From the NCBI GenBank assembly GCA_000285855.2, contig HE978651.1:1343354-1403649 (forward strand): a stretch of 60,296 bases of DNA, read 5' to 3'. The position numbers and the translations under genes were made by a program. The stretch's first letter is position 1. Each line of letters begins with the position of its first letter. The DNA is from Ruminococcus sp. JC304. GTDB taxonomy: Bacteria > Bacillota > Clostridia > Lachnospirales > Lachnospiraceae. The notes beneath the pieces were generated by a model. That model saw only the letters and a list, made by a program, of their open reading frames with translations. It did not search any database and was not told where the DNA came from. This document shows positions 9,048 through 17,758 of this stretch, piece by piece.

Positions 9048-9926
9048 TCAGTCGTCATAGGAGATGTGAAGAATCTCTTTCATATGTTCGATAGGCATTG
9101 GTTCGCCTGTCCATAACTCAAATGCAGCGGAACCCTGGAATAACATCATTCCCAGACCGTTCATAGTCTTACATCCAACTTCCTTTGCCATGGAACGCAT
9201 CTTTGTTTCCAGAGGAGAGTAAGGAACATCTATAACGATCAGCTCAGGACGAAAATAGGATTTGTCCGGAACAACGGACTGGCCTTCAAGAGGTTTCATT
9301 CCCACACCTGTAGCATTTACGAAAATGTAGCTGTCATCCATCTCAGCTTTCAGCTTATCAAGGTCTGCCAGATCATAAAGAACTGCATGACAGGAGGTCT
9401 TTGTATTGATTTTCTCTACTGTGGATACTGCGCGGTCCCAGAATTCATCTTTACGGTTGAAGATTGTAATCTCAGCAACGCCGTCCAAAGCAGCCTGGAT
9501 CTCGATGGCAGTGGCAGCACCGCCTGCACCGACAATTGTCATTTTCTTTCCGATCACATCAATGTCATTGTCTTTCAGAGCGGACATAAAACCAATACCA
9601 TCAGTGATATGTCCTGTAAGATGACCATTGTCATTTACGATGGTATTAACTGCACCGCATAACTGTGCGGCAGGAGAGAGCTCATCAAGATACTGTCCGA
9701 CAAGAGTCTTGTTTGGCATAGAAACATTGGAGCCTCTCATTTTCAGTGTACGGATAGCCTTTACTGCGTCCTCGATCTCATCTGCTCCAACCTCGAATGC
9801 GAGATAAGCGTAATCATATCCCAGCTTTGCAAAAGCCTCGTTCTGCATTGCAGGGGAGCTGGAGTGTCGGATCGGATAAGCCATGAGGCCGATCAATTCA
9901 GTGTGTCCGGTAATTCTTTCTGCCAT
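9048..9926 (-). CDS. shikimate/quinate dehydrogenase family protein (second copy)
   Basis: A 292-residue AroE/YdiB-like protein, paralogous to the product of 3979-4863. The substrate motif is YPIRHSSSP, Lys73 sits in GSNVSMPNK, the acid is in HITDGIGF, and the Rossmann motif is VGAGGAATAI. I prefer the ATG at 9926 (MAERITG), preceded by AAAGGGG, over the in-frame ATG at 9944, which has no ribosome site. It lies 45 bp downstream of the second OYE reductase on the same strand. Two divergent copies in one island suggest different substrates (for example quinate versus shikimate) or different cofactors. Confidence 0.92.
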   Translation of the reverse strand: MAERITGHTELIGLMAYPIRHSSSPAMQNEAFAKLGYDYAYLAFEVGADEIEDAVKAIRTLKMRGSNVSMPNKTLVGQYLDELSPAAQLCGAVNTIVNDNGHLTGHITDGIGFMSALKDNDIDVIGKKMTIVGAGGAATAIEIQAALDGVAEITIFNRKDEFWDRAVSTVEKINTKTSCHAVLYDLADLDKLKAEMDDSYIFVNATGVGMKPLEGQSVVPDKSYFRPELIVIDVPYSPLETKMRSMAKEVGCKTMNGLGMMLFQGSAAFELWTGEPMPIEHMKEILHISYDD

Positions 9927-9971
9927 TATAATAGCCCCTTTCATAATTTATTGTAAAGCCCTGTTTTTTTA

Positions 9972-11972
9972 TTACTGAAGATATCCCATCTGGCTGAGAT
10001 AGTTAAGGATATTTCTTCCTTCCATAGTTCCATCAATAATTCTTCTTGCACGTTTGCTGTCACCGATGTTGAGGATTTCCACATCATCAGAAGCAAAAGC
10101 GTCTGAAAGCTCTGTGAAAAGCTGGCCCTGAGCTCTCATACCAAGACATACGAATCCGTAGTCAAATGGAAGCTCACGTTCCCCTTCTGCATCTTTTACA
10201 AGAAAAGAGCTGTCTTTTACTTCCTGAAGAGCTGTCTTTGTAAGCTGGGCCACATGATGTTTCTTCATCTGGTCTTTCATGTCATTCTTTGTAACAGGAT
10301 CCAGGTCACGTCCAATCTGATCCATCATCTCCACGATAGAGATTTCAGCATTTCTTGCTGCAAAAAATTCCACAACATCAAGACCAACAGCGCCGCCGCC
10401 CACAACGACAACCTTCTTGCCTGTCATATCTTCCGGATAATCATTGATGTGATTAATCATTCCCAGGATAGAAGCGACCTTGCTGTCTTCCTTGTCAATA
10501 CGGTCATGAAGACCCTTGATGGGAGGAAGCAGTGGTGCGGAACCTGTGGAGCTTACGATCAGGTTGGGGTGGAATTTTCGGATATTTTCAGGTGTTCCTT
10601 CTGTGTTTGTGAAGATATAAAGATTCTCAAGCTGCTCTGCTCTGTGAATCAGATAGTTCGGGAAATCAGCCAGACGCTTCTTTGCAGGAATCTTAGAGAT
10701 CACAGAAGCAAGACCGCCAAGAGTTTCACCCTTTTCCAGAAGGAAGGTGTTGCAGCCTACTTCTGCGGCTGTACAGGCAGCTTCCAGCCCGGCAGTACCG
10801 CCTCCGATTACTACAACGTTACAGTTTTTGTTCACTTTCTGATTCTTATAAACATCACCTTCCAGAACAGATGGGTTTACAGTACAGCGGATGGGACGGT
10901 TAAAGCCGATTCTGTTTCCAGCACATCCGATGTTACAGGAGATACATTTGCGAAGGTCACATTCTCTGCCTGTAGCTACTTTGTTTACCCATGCAGGTTC
11001 TGCGATAAGACCACGTCCCATACCGATCAGATCTGCATCGCCGTCAGCGAGGATCTGCTCGGCAACCTTCGGGTTACGGATATTTCCCATGGAGATACAT
11101 GGTTTGCCGAATTTCTCTCTGACAGCTTTGGGCATATAGGAACGCCAGCCGTCTTTCATGTAATTGGCATCGATCTGATACTGGATAGAACCATTTAAAC
11201 CGCAGGAAACATCGAAGATATCTACCTCATCCTGTACATATTCCAGATATTCAAGTGTATCCTCCAGAGTATTTCCGCCTTCCATCAGCTCATCTGCGCT
11301 GAGACGGAGCATGATTGGGAAGAAAGGACCAACCTGTTTTCTTACTTCTTCGATGACCATACGGCAGAAACGTGTTCTGTTTTCCACAGATCCGCCGAAC
11401 TCATCTGTACGTTTGTTTGTAAGAGGAGAGAGGAACTGGCTGATCAGATAGGAATGTCCAGCATGGATCTCTACTGCGTCAAAACCAGCTGCCTGGGCTC
11501 TCTTTGCAGCCTCGCCGTATTTCTTTACAATGTGATGGATTTCTTCCACTGATAACGGACGCGGGATCTCTCCGCCTTCTTTGGACGGAACATCAGATGC
11601 GGAAACAGGCTGCATATTTGTACGTGCGGAAACAGCGGAAGCACCCGCGTGGTTGATCTGGATTGCAATACAGGTACCATATTTGTGAATCTCTTCACAG
11701 AATTTGTACAGACGCGGCAGATAGTTGTCGTGGTCAATACGAAGCTGAGTAGTTCCGTTGGAACCCTGCGGGGAATCCACACTTGCGTTCTCCACAATGA
11801 TCAGACCGGTACCGCCCTTGGCACGTTCTTTATAATAATTAATATGAAGAAAACTCATCTCACCGTTCTGTTCCCCATAATTAGTACCCATTGGCATCAT
11901 AACGATACGGTTTTTGATAGTCATATTTTTGACGGTAAGAGGTGTAAAAATATGCTGGTAATTGCTTTTCAT
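9972..11972 (-). CDS. OYE-family flavo-iron-sulfur reductase (second copy)
   Basis: A 666-residue homologue of the 2019-3944 product with the same architecture. The FMN barrel has IKNRIVMMPMG and FLSPLTNKRTDEFGGS. The [4Fe-4S] cysteines are in CISCNIGC and the later PIRCTVNP. The FAD/NAD domain has VVIGGGTAGL and VVVGGGAVGL. AGGAGG precedes the ATG. It is the first gene of a minus-strand set with the second shikimate-dehydrogenase homologue. The two copies differ clearly in sequence, so they probably act on different enoate-like substrates rather than being a recent duplication. Confidence 0.92.
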   Translation of the reverse strand: MKSNYQHIFTPLTVKNMTIKNRIVMMPMGTNYGEQNGEMSFLHINYYKERAKGGTGLIIVENASVDSPQGSNGTTQLRIDHDNYLPRLYKFCEEIHKYGTCIAIQINHAGASAVSARTNMQPVSASDVPSKEGGEIPRPLSVEEIHHIVKKYGEAAKRAQAAGFDAVEIHAGHSYLISQFLSPLTNKRTDEFGGSVENRTRFCRMVIEEVRKQVGPFFPIMLRLSADELMEGGNTLEDTLEYLEYVQDEVDIFDVSCGLNGSIQYQIDANYMKDGWRSYMPKAVREKFGKPCISMGNIRNPKVAEQILADGDADLIGMGRGLIAEPAWVNKVATGRECDLRKCISCNIGCAGNRIGFNRPIRCTVNPSVLEGDVYKNQKVNKNCNVVVIGGGTAGLEAACTAAEVGCNTFLLEKGETLGGLASVISKIPAKKRLADFPNYLIHRAEQLENLYIFTNTEGTPENIRKFHPNLIVSSTGSAPLLPPIKGLHDRIDKEDSKVASILGMINHINDYPEDMTGKKVVVVGGGAVGLDVVEFFAARNAEISIVEMMDQIGRDLDPVTKNDMKDQMKKHHVAQLTKTALQEVKDSSFLVKDAEGERELPFDYGFVCLGMRAQGQLFTELSDAFASDDVEILNIGDSKRARRIIDGTMEGRNILNYLSQMGYLQ

Positions 11973-12168
11973 TATATTCTTCCTCCTGGAATCATTTACT
12001 GGATTTCTTTGATGTGTTAATTATATAACGGGACAATTCATAAATCTAATTGATAATTTAGGCTATCTCATAAAAACAGTCTATAATTAAACCGCTTGAT
12101 TATTTCAGATATTTAATAGGAAGAAACACAATTTCTGCCATTTTTTTAACAAAAATGCTAAAAAAATA

Positions 12169-12197
12169 TTGAAATATTGTGTTAAAAAAGGTAGAAT
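12169..12197 (+). promoter_or_regulatory. sigma-A-type promoter of the decarboxylase operon
   Basis: TTGAAA (12169-12174), a 17-bp spacer and TAGAAT (12192-12197) lie 65 bp before the ATG at 12262. The 11973-12261 gap is AT-rich and separates this operon from the divergent OYE reductase. A TTAACAA half-site resembling a Rex half-operator lies just upstream, but no full palindrome is present. Confidence 0.6.
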
Positions 12198-12261
12198 TAA
12201 AATTGGCTAAATTTTTGGGTTAACTTTAAAATATTCTCATAAAGATGGAGGGCAAACAAGA

Positions 12262-13698
12262 ATGAGTAATGCAACACAAAGCTTAGCAGGCACAAGAATT
12301 ACTTCTTTGCTTGACGCAAACAGTTTTGTCGAAATCGGTCAGAGCGTAACAGCCAGATCTACAGATTTCAACATGACTGCAAACAAAGCACCATCTGACG
12401 GTGTAATCACCGGATATGGTGTCATTGATGACAAACTGGTTTATGTATACAGCCAGGACGCATCTGTATTAAATGGTACTGTTGGCGAAATGCATGCCAA
12501 GAAGATCACAAGACTTTATGATCTTGCCATGAAAACAGGTGCTCCGGTTATCGGTCTGGTTGACTGTGCAGGTATCCGTCTGCAGGAAGCAACAGATGCA
12601 CTGGAAGCTTTCGGAGAAATCTATCTGAAACAGACAATGGCCTCCGGCGTGATTCCGCAGATCACAGCAATCTTCGGAACATGCGGCGGTGGTATGGCAG
12701 TTATCCCGTCCCTGACAGATTTCACATTTATGGAATCCAAAAAAGGAAAAATGTTCGTTAACACACCAAATGCGCTGGAAGGAAATAACACAGATAAATG
12801 TGATACAGCAGCAGCTGATTTCCAGAGCAAAGAGACAGGTGTGATTGATGGTGTTGGTACAGAAGAAGAGGTTCTTGGCCAGATCCGTTCTTTAGTATCA
12901 CTTCTCCCATCCAATAATGAAGATACAGATAACTATACAGAGTGTACAGATGATCTGAACCGTGTATGCGCAGACCTTGCAAACTGTGCAGGAGACACAG
13001 CAATCGCACTTTCCCAGATTGCTGACAACGGTGAATTCTTCGAGACAAAAGCAGACTATGCAAAAGACATGGTTACAGGCTTCATCCGTTTAAACGGTGC
13101 TACAGTGGGTGCTGTTGCAAACAGAAGTGAAGTATATGATGCAGAAGGCAAGAAAGTAGAAACCTTTGATGGAAGCATCTCTGCAAGAGGCGCAAGAAAA
13201 GCAGCAGATTTCGTGAAATTCTGTGATGCTTTTGATATTCCTGTACTTACACTTACCAATGCTACAGGATTTATGGCAACCTTATGCAGCGAGAAGATGA
13301 TGGCAAAATCTGTAGGTGAACTGGTTGCTGCATTTGCAGATGCAACAGTTCCGAAGGTAAATGTGATCATCGGTAAAGCTTATGGTACCGCTTATGTGGC
13401 AATGAACAGCAAATCTATCGGTGCAGACCTTGTATATGCATGGGACAACGCAGAAATCGGTATGATGGATGCTTCCCTGGCAGCCAAGATCATGTATGCA
13501 GATGCAGATGCTGCTGAATTAAATGAGAAAGCTGCTCAGTACAGAGAGCTTCAGAATGGTGTTGCTTCTGCAGCAGCAAGAGGCTATGTTGATACTGTGA
13601 TCAGTCCGGCTGACACAAGAAAATATGTAATCGGTGCATTTGAGATGCTGTTCACAAAAAGGGAAGATCGTCCGTCTAAGAAACACGGAACGATTTAA
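12262..13698 (+). CDS. mmdA: carboxyltransferase subunit of a biotin-dependent decarboxylase/transcarboxylase (MmdA/12S-like)
   Basis: A 478-residue protein of the acyl-CoA carboxyltransferase (crotonase-like) family with two repeated halves. Oxyanion-hole regions are visible as FGTCGGGMA in the N half and GKAYGTAYVAM in the C half. It is first in an operon with an OadG-type subunit, a biotin carrier, a sodium-pump beta subunit and a 5S-type carboxyltransferase. That context points to methylmalonyl-CoA decarboxylase alpha or the 12S part of a transcarboxylase-like complex, not the fatty-acid acetyl-CoA carboxylase. The exact acyl-CoA substrate is not visible. GGAGGG lies upstream of the ATG. 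Confidence 0.88.
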   Translation: MSNATQSLAGTRITSLLDANSFVEIGQSVTARSTDFNMTANKAPSDGVITGYGVIDDKLVYVYSQDASVLNGTVGEMHAKKITRLYDLAMKTGAPVIGLVDCAGIRLQEATDALEAFGEIYLKQTMASGVIPQITAIFGTCGGGMAVIPSLTDFTFMESKKGKMFVNTPNALEGNNTDKCDTAAADFQSKETGVIDGVGTEEEVLGQIRSLVSLLPSNNEDTDNYTECTDDLNRVCADLANCAGDTAIALSQIADNGEFFETKADYAKDMVTGFIRLNGATVGAVANRSEVYDAEGKKVETFDGSISARGARKAADFVKFCDAFDIPVLTLTNATGFMATLCSEKMMAKSVGELVAAFADATVPKVNVIIGKAYGTAYVAMNSKSIGADLVYAWDNAEIGMMDASLAAKIMYADADAAELNEKAAQYRELQNGVASAAARGYVDTVISPADTRKYVIGAFEMLFTKREDRPSKKHGTI

Positions 13699-13712
13699 GC
13701 GGGGTGACGCAT

Positions 13713-14456
13713 ATGAAAATGATCAAAAAAATAACTTCTGTATTCATGACATTTCTTGTAATGGCTGCACTGGTGATCGGAAGTACTTCCATGGTATTTG
13801 CAGCTGATAAGATCGATGAATCTGTAAAAACTTCACTGGTAACAACTGCAGAGGGTCTGACAGATGCCATTGTCGCACTGAAGGATGCAGACATCGAGAA
13901 TTACATGAACACAGGGGATGACTTTACTACAAGCGCAATGCAGTCCTGGCAGACCTCCAAGGATGAACTTGGTGCGAAGAAGGAAAGCAACGGCGAGACA
14001 ACTGTAACTTTAAAAGATGATCAGTATATAGTAACTGTCCCTGTAAAATTTGAGAAAGCAAATGCAAACTTTGTATATGTTTTTGAGTCAACAGGAACAC
14101 CGGTTTCCATGTCTGTAGATGTACAGTATGGTCTGGGCAAAACTCTCCAGAGAGCCGGACTTAACACTCTGATGGGTGTTGGAACTGTATTCGTAATGCT
14201 GATCCTGTTAAGCCTTCTGATCTCTCTCTTCCGCTTCATTCCGAACCCGGAAGCTAAGAAAGCAGCAGAAGCAAAAGCAGCGAAAGAAGCACAGGCAGCA
14301 GTAATTGCAGCAGCTCCTGTACAGGCAGAAGAGAATCTTGCAGATGACGGAGAGCTGGTAGCTGTAATTGCAGCAGCTATCGCAGCAGCAGAAGGAACTA
14401 CAACAGACGGCTTCGTAGTTCGTTCCATCCGTAAAGTAAAAAGAAATAGAAGATAA
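13713..14456 (+). CDS. OadG-family decarboxylase gamma/delta subunit with secreted N-terminal domain
   Basis: A 247-residue membrane subunit. It starts with a signal-peptide-like segment ending MVFAAD, then a ~110-residue extracytoplasmic domain resembling DUF3887-type modules. A single transmembrane helix with the OadG-like sequence MGVGTVFVMLILLSLL follows, then an alanine/lysine-rich cytoplasmic tail. The start at 13713 is preferred (GGGGTG upstream) over the in-frame GTG at 13704. OadG-type subunits hold the carboxyltransferase and biotin carrier to the membrane pump. Classical OadG is near 80-120 residues, so the added outer domain is notable. Confidence 0.8.
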   Translation: MKMIKKITSVFMTFLVMAALVIGSTSMVFAADKIDESVKTSLVTTAEGLTDAIVALKDADIENYMNTGDDFTTSAMQSWQTSKDELGAKKESNGETTVTLKDDQYIVTVPVKFEKANANFVYVFESTGTPVSMSVDVQYGLGKTLQRAGLNTLMGVGTVFVMLILLSLLISLFRFIPNPEAKKAAEAKAAKEAQAAVIAAAPVQAEENLADDGELVAVIAAAIAAAEGTTTDGFVVRSIRKVKRNRR

Positions 14457-14483
14457 TTGTCATTTATTTAGGAGGATTTTAAA

Positions 14484-14852
14484 ATGAAAAGCTATACAAT
14501 TACAGTAAATGGTACAGCATATGAAGTAACTGTTGAAGAAACAGGAAGTGTATCTGCTCCTGCAGCAGCTCCAAAAGCAGCACCTAAGGCTGCACCTGCA
14601 GCAGCTCCGAAAGCAGCAGCACCTGCAGCAGGCGCCGGCACAGTAAAAGTAACTGCTTCCGTACCTGGTAAGGTTGTCAAAGTAGCAGCAAGTGTTGGAC
14701 AGGCAGTAAAAGCCGGAGACAGCGTAGTTATTCTTGAATCCATGAAAATGGAAATCCCTGTAGTAGCTCCTCAGGACGGTACCATTGCAAGCATTGATGT
14801 TGCAGAAGGTGCCTCTGTAGAAAACGGAGATACTTTAGCAACAATGAACTAA
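14484..14852 (+). CDS. mmdC: biotin carboxyl carrier subunit
   Basis: A 122-residue biotin carrier. Residues ~22-50 are an Ala/Pro/Lys-rich flexible linker and the C-terminal biotinyl domain carries ESMKMEI with the biotinylated Lys88. It would shuttle the carboxyl group between the carboxyltransferases and the membrane beta subunit. RBS GGAGG precedes the ATG, and the gene sits between the OadG-like and OadB-like genes, as in known decarboxylase operons. Confidence 0.93.
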   Translation: MKSYTITVNGTAYEVTVEETGSVSAPAAAPKAAPKAAPAAAPKAAAPAAGAGTVKVTASVPGKVVKVAASVGQAVKAGDSVVILESMKMEIPVVAPQDGTIASIDVAEGASVENGDTLATMN

Positions 14853-14868
14853 GACGGGAGGTAGTCAA

Positions 14869-16017
14869 ATGTCTTATGTAACAGAAACATTGTCCAACCT
14901 GATTCACCAGACAGCATTCTTCAGTTTGACATGGGGCAATTACCTGATGATCGCAGTAGCCTGCGTATTCCTTTATCTTGCTATCAAGAAAGGATTTGAG
15001 CCACTTCTGCTGGTTCCTATCGCATTCGGTATGTTGCTTGTAAATATCTATCCGGACATTATGGCAAACCCGGAAGATATGTCTAATGGTGTAGGTGGAC
15101 TTCTTCATTATTTCTACATCCTTGATGAGTGGAGTATTTTACCATCCCTGATCTTCATGGGTGTAGGTGCCATGACAGACTTCGGTCCGCTAATCGCAAA
15201 CCCGATCAGCTTCCTGATGGGTGCTGCAGCGCAGCTTGGTATCTATGCAGCTTACTTCCTGGCAATCTTCCTTGGATTCAACGGAAAAGCAGCAGCAGCT
15301 ATCTCCATCATCGGTGGTGCTGACGGCCCGACCTCCATTTTCCTTGCAGGTAAACTTGGACAGTCTGCACTGATGGGACCGATCGCAGTGGCAGCATATT
15401 CCTATATGTCACTGGTTCCGATCATCCAGCCGCCTATTATGAAGCTCTGCACAACAGAGAAAGAACGTAAGATCAAAATGGATCAGCTTCGCCCGGTTTC
15501 CAAACTGGAGAAGATCCTGTTCCCAATCGTTATCACCATCGTTGTTTGTCTGATCCTGCCTACAACAGCTCCTCTGGTTGGTATGCTTATGCTTGGTAAC
15601 CTGTTCAGAGAGTGCGGCGTTGTAAAACAGCTGACAGAAACAGCATCCAATGCCCTGATGTATATCGTAGTTATCCTTCTGGGTACATCCGTAGGTGCTT
15701 CCACAAGTGCAGAAGCATTCTTAAACGTAGATACTCTGAAGATCGTAGTTTTAGGTCTTGTTGCATTTGCCATCGGTACATTCGGCGGATGTATGCTTGG
15801 TAAACTGCTTTGCAAACTGACTCATGGAAAGATCAACCCGCTGATCGGTTCTGCAGGTGTGTCCGCAGTACCTATGGCAGCCCGTGTATCCCAGAAAGTG
15901 GGCGCAGAGGCAGATCCTACAAACTTCCTTCTGATGCACGCAATGGGTCCGAATGTTGCCGGTGTTATCGGTACAGCCGTAGCAGCCGGAACATTCATGG
16001 CTATTTTCGGCGTTTAA
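14869..16017 (+). CDS. oadB: sodium ion-translocating decarboxylase beta subunit
   Basis: A 382-residue polytopic membrane protein of the OadB/MmdB/GcdB family, which decarboxylates carboxybiotin and exports Na+. The family signature GGADGPTSIFLA is present near residue 146. A second conserved region, LLGTSVGASTSAEAF, lies near residue 267, and the C-terminal helices read HAMGPNVAGVIGTAVAAG. GGGAGG lies upstream, 16 bp after the biotin carrier. Family assignment is firm; the naming (oadB versus mmdB) depends on the substrate. Confidence 0.95.
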   Translation: MSYVTETLSNLIHQTAFFSLTWGNYLMIAVACVFLYLAIKKGFEPLLLVPIAFGMLLVNIYPDIMANPEDMSNGVGGLLHYFYILDEWSILPSLIFMGVGAMTDFGPLIANPISFLMGAAAQLGIYAAYFLAIFLGFNGKAAAAISIIGGADGPTSIFLAGKLGQSALMGPIAVAAYSYMSLVPIIQPPIMKLCTTEKERKIKMDQLRPVSKLEKILFPIVITIVVCLILPTTAPLVGMLMLGNLFRECGVVKQLTETASNALMYIVVILLGTSVGASTSAEAFLNVDTLKIVVLGLVAFAIGTFGGCMLGKLLCKLTHGKINPLIGSAGVSAVPMAARVSQKVGAEADPTNFLLMHAMGPNVAGVIGTAVAAGTFMAIFGV

Positions 16018-16051
16018 TTGAATCAACAGAATTATATAAGGAGATATAATA

Positions 16052-17464
16052 ATGGCAGAATTAGAGAAAAAACCTGTTAAAATTGTGGAAACCATTCTCC
16101 GTGATGCTCATCAGTCTCAGATCGCAACACGTATGACCACAGAACAGATGCTTCCGATCGTAGATAAACTTGACAAAGTCGGCTATCACGCAGTAGAGTG
16201 CTGGGGTGGTGCAACATTTGATGCATCCCTTCGTTTCCTTCACGAAGATCCATGGGAAAGACTTCGTAAATTACGTGACGGCTTTAAGAACACAAAACTT
16301 CAGATGCTCTTCCGTGGACAGAACATCCTTGGATACCGTCCATATGCAGATGACGTTGTAGAATACTTCGTACAGAAATCAGCTGCAAACGGAATTGATA
16401 TTATCCGTATTTTTGACTGCCTCAATGACCTTCGTAACCTGCAGACAGCAGTAAGCGCTGCAAACAAAGAGAAGGCTCATGCACAGGTAGCTCTTTCCTA
16501 CACATTAGGAGATGCTTACACACTGGAATACTGGACAGACATTGCAAAACGTATTGAAGATATGGGTGCTGATTCCATCTGTATCAAAGATATGGCAGGT
16601 CTTCTCCTTCCAAACAAAGCTACAGAGCTTGTAACAGCATTAAAAGAAACCGTTAAGATCCCGATTGACCTTCATACACATTACACCTCAGGTGTAGCTT
16701 CCATGACTTACTTAAAAGCAGTAGAAGCAGGTGTGGATATCATCGATACAGCAATGTCTCCATTTGCACTGGGAACATCCCAGCCTGCAACAGAGGTTAT
16801 GGTTGAGACATTCAAGGATACACCATACGACACAGGATTTGACCAGAAGCTTCTTTCTGAAATCGCTGACTACTTCCGTCCGATTCGTGACGAGGCTCTT
16901 GACAGCGGACTGCTCAATCCGAAGAACCTTGGTGTTAACATTAAGACTTTACTGTACCAGGTACCGGGCGGTATGCTTTCCAACCTGACTTCCCAGTTAA
17001 AAGAACAGCACGCAGAAGACAAATTCTACGATGTTCTCGAGGAAGTTCCACGTGTACGTAAAGACCTTGGTGAGCCGCCACTTGTTACTCCGTCTTCACA
17101 GATCGTTGGTACACAGGCTGTATTCAACGTACTGATGGGCGAGAGATACAAAATGGTTACAAAAGAAACAAAAGATATCCTGTTAGGAAAATACGGCGCA
17201 ACTGTAAAACCGTTTAATCCGGAAGTACAGAAGAAGTGCATCGGCGATGAGAAACCGATCACCTGCCGTCCTGCAGACCTTCTTGACAACGAGCTTGAGA
17301 AACTTGAGAGCGAAATGGCTCAGTACAAGGAACAGGATGAGGACGTATTAACATACGCACTGTTCCCGCAGGTAGCTATGGACTTCTTCAAATATCGTCA
17401 GGCACAGCAGACAAAGGTTGATGAGAAAGCAGCTGACAAAAAGAATGGAGCTTATCCTGTATAA
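16052..17464 (+). CDS. oadA: oxaloacetate decarboxylase alpha / pyruvate carboxylase B-type carboxyltransferase (5S-like)
   Basis: A 470-residue TIM-barrel carboxyltransferase of the HMG-CoA-lyase-like family. Visible are ETILRDAHQSQIATRM at the N terminus, CWGGATFDASLRFL, the region of the carboxylated lysine (CIKDMAGLL) and metal-ligand histidines in DLHTHYTSG. It lacks a C-terminal biotin domain, consistent with the separate carrier at 14484. It interconverts oxaloacetate and pyruvate using biotin. Together with the 12S-like subunit it could give methylmalonyl-CoA:pyruvate transcarboxylation. Confidence 0.93.
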   Translation: MAELEKKPVKIVETILRDAHQSQIATRMTTEQMLPIVDKLDKVGYHAVECWGGATFDASLRFLHEDPWERLRKLRDGFKNTKLQMLFRGQNILGYRPYADDVVEYFVQKSAANGIDIIRIFDCLNDLRNLQTAVSAANKEKAHAQVALSYTLGDAYTLEYWTDIAKRIEDMGADSICIKDMAGLLLPNKATELVTALKETVKIPIDLHTHYTSGVASMTYLKAVEAGVDIIDTAMSPFALGTSQPATEVMVETFKDTPYDTGFDQKLLSEIADYFRPIRDEALDSGLLNPKNLGVNIKTLLYQVPGGMLSNLTSQLKEQHAEDKFYDVLEEVPRVRKDLGEPPLVTPSSQIVGTQAVFNVLMGERYKMVTKETKDILLGKYGATVKPFNPEVQKKCIGDEKPITCRPADLLDNELEKLESEMAQYKEQDEDVLTYALFPQVAMDFFKYRQAQQTKVDEKAADKKNGAYPV

Positions 17465-17479
17465 TATGAAATAAAAACA

Positions 17480-17508
17480 AAAAGGAGCTTGCGCAGGCAG
17501 GCTCCTTT
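17480..17508 (+). terminator. hairpin after the decarboxylase operon
   Basis: AAAGGAGC (17481-17488) and GCTCCTTT (17501-17508) form an 8-bp stem with a 12-nt loop. The following T-run is short, so termination may be partial. Confidence 0.6.
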
Positions 17509-17532
17509 GCGTTATTATAAAGAGCATGGTGA

Positions 17533-17731
17533 GGTTAGGGTCAAAAGGTATTTTGACCCTAACCTGATATCCACGAATTGCTCCGCTGCAAAGCAGCTCC
17601 CACAATTCTCAAACATTCGAAATCCGCTGATTTACTGCGTAAATCGCTACTTTCTCATGTTTGGCGGGTCCCAAGTTCAAAAGTCTTATCATGCAAGCAT
17701 GAACGACTTTTGAATTTTTGACCCTGATATC
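17533..17731. repeat. MITE-like palindromic intergenic element
   Basis: A 14-bp perfect hairpin GGTTAGGGTCAAAA / TTTTGACCCTAACC (17533-17546/17551-17564) begins the element. A second hairpin TTCAAAAGTC / GACTTTTGAA (17676-17685/17705-17714) with inner CATGC/GCATG closes it. TTTTGACCCT...GATATC occurs in both end regions (17551-17571 and 17716-17731). This organisation resembles a non-autonomous intergenic repeat; the 74-codon frame across it looks spurious. Confidence 0.6.
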
Positions 17732-17758
17732 ATATGATAAAATACAGGAGAATATTCC

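Noticed and set aside
8897-9094. 65-codon plus-strand frame in the aroD upstream gap
   Set aside because: Ends inside the 3' end of the opposite dehydrogenase gene; no ribosome site or recognised motif.
10254-11198. 314-codon plus-strand frame opposite the second OYE reductase
   Set aside because: Shadow frame; the minus-strand protein has clear FMN, Fe-S and FAD motifs.
17489-17713. 74-codon frame after the decarboxylase operon
   Set aside because: Lies within a palindromic repeat element and lacks a ribosome site and homology.
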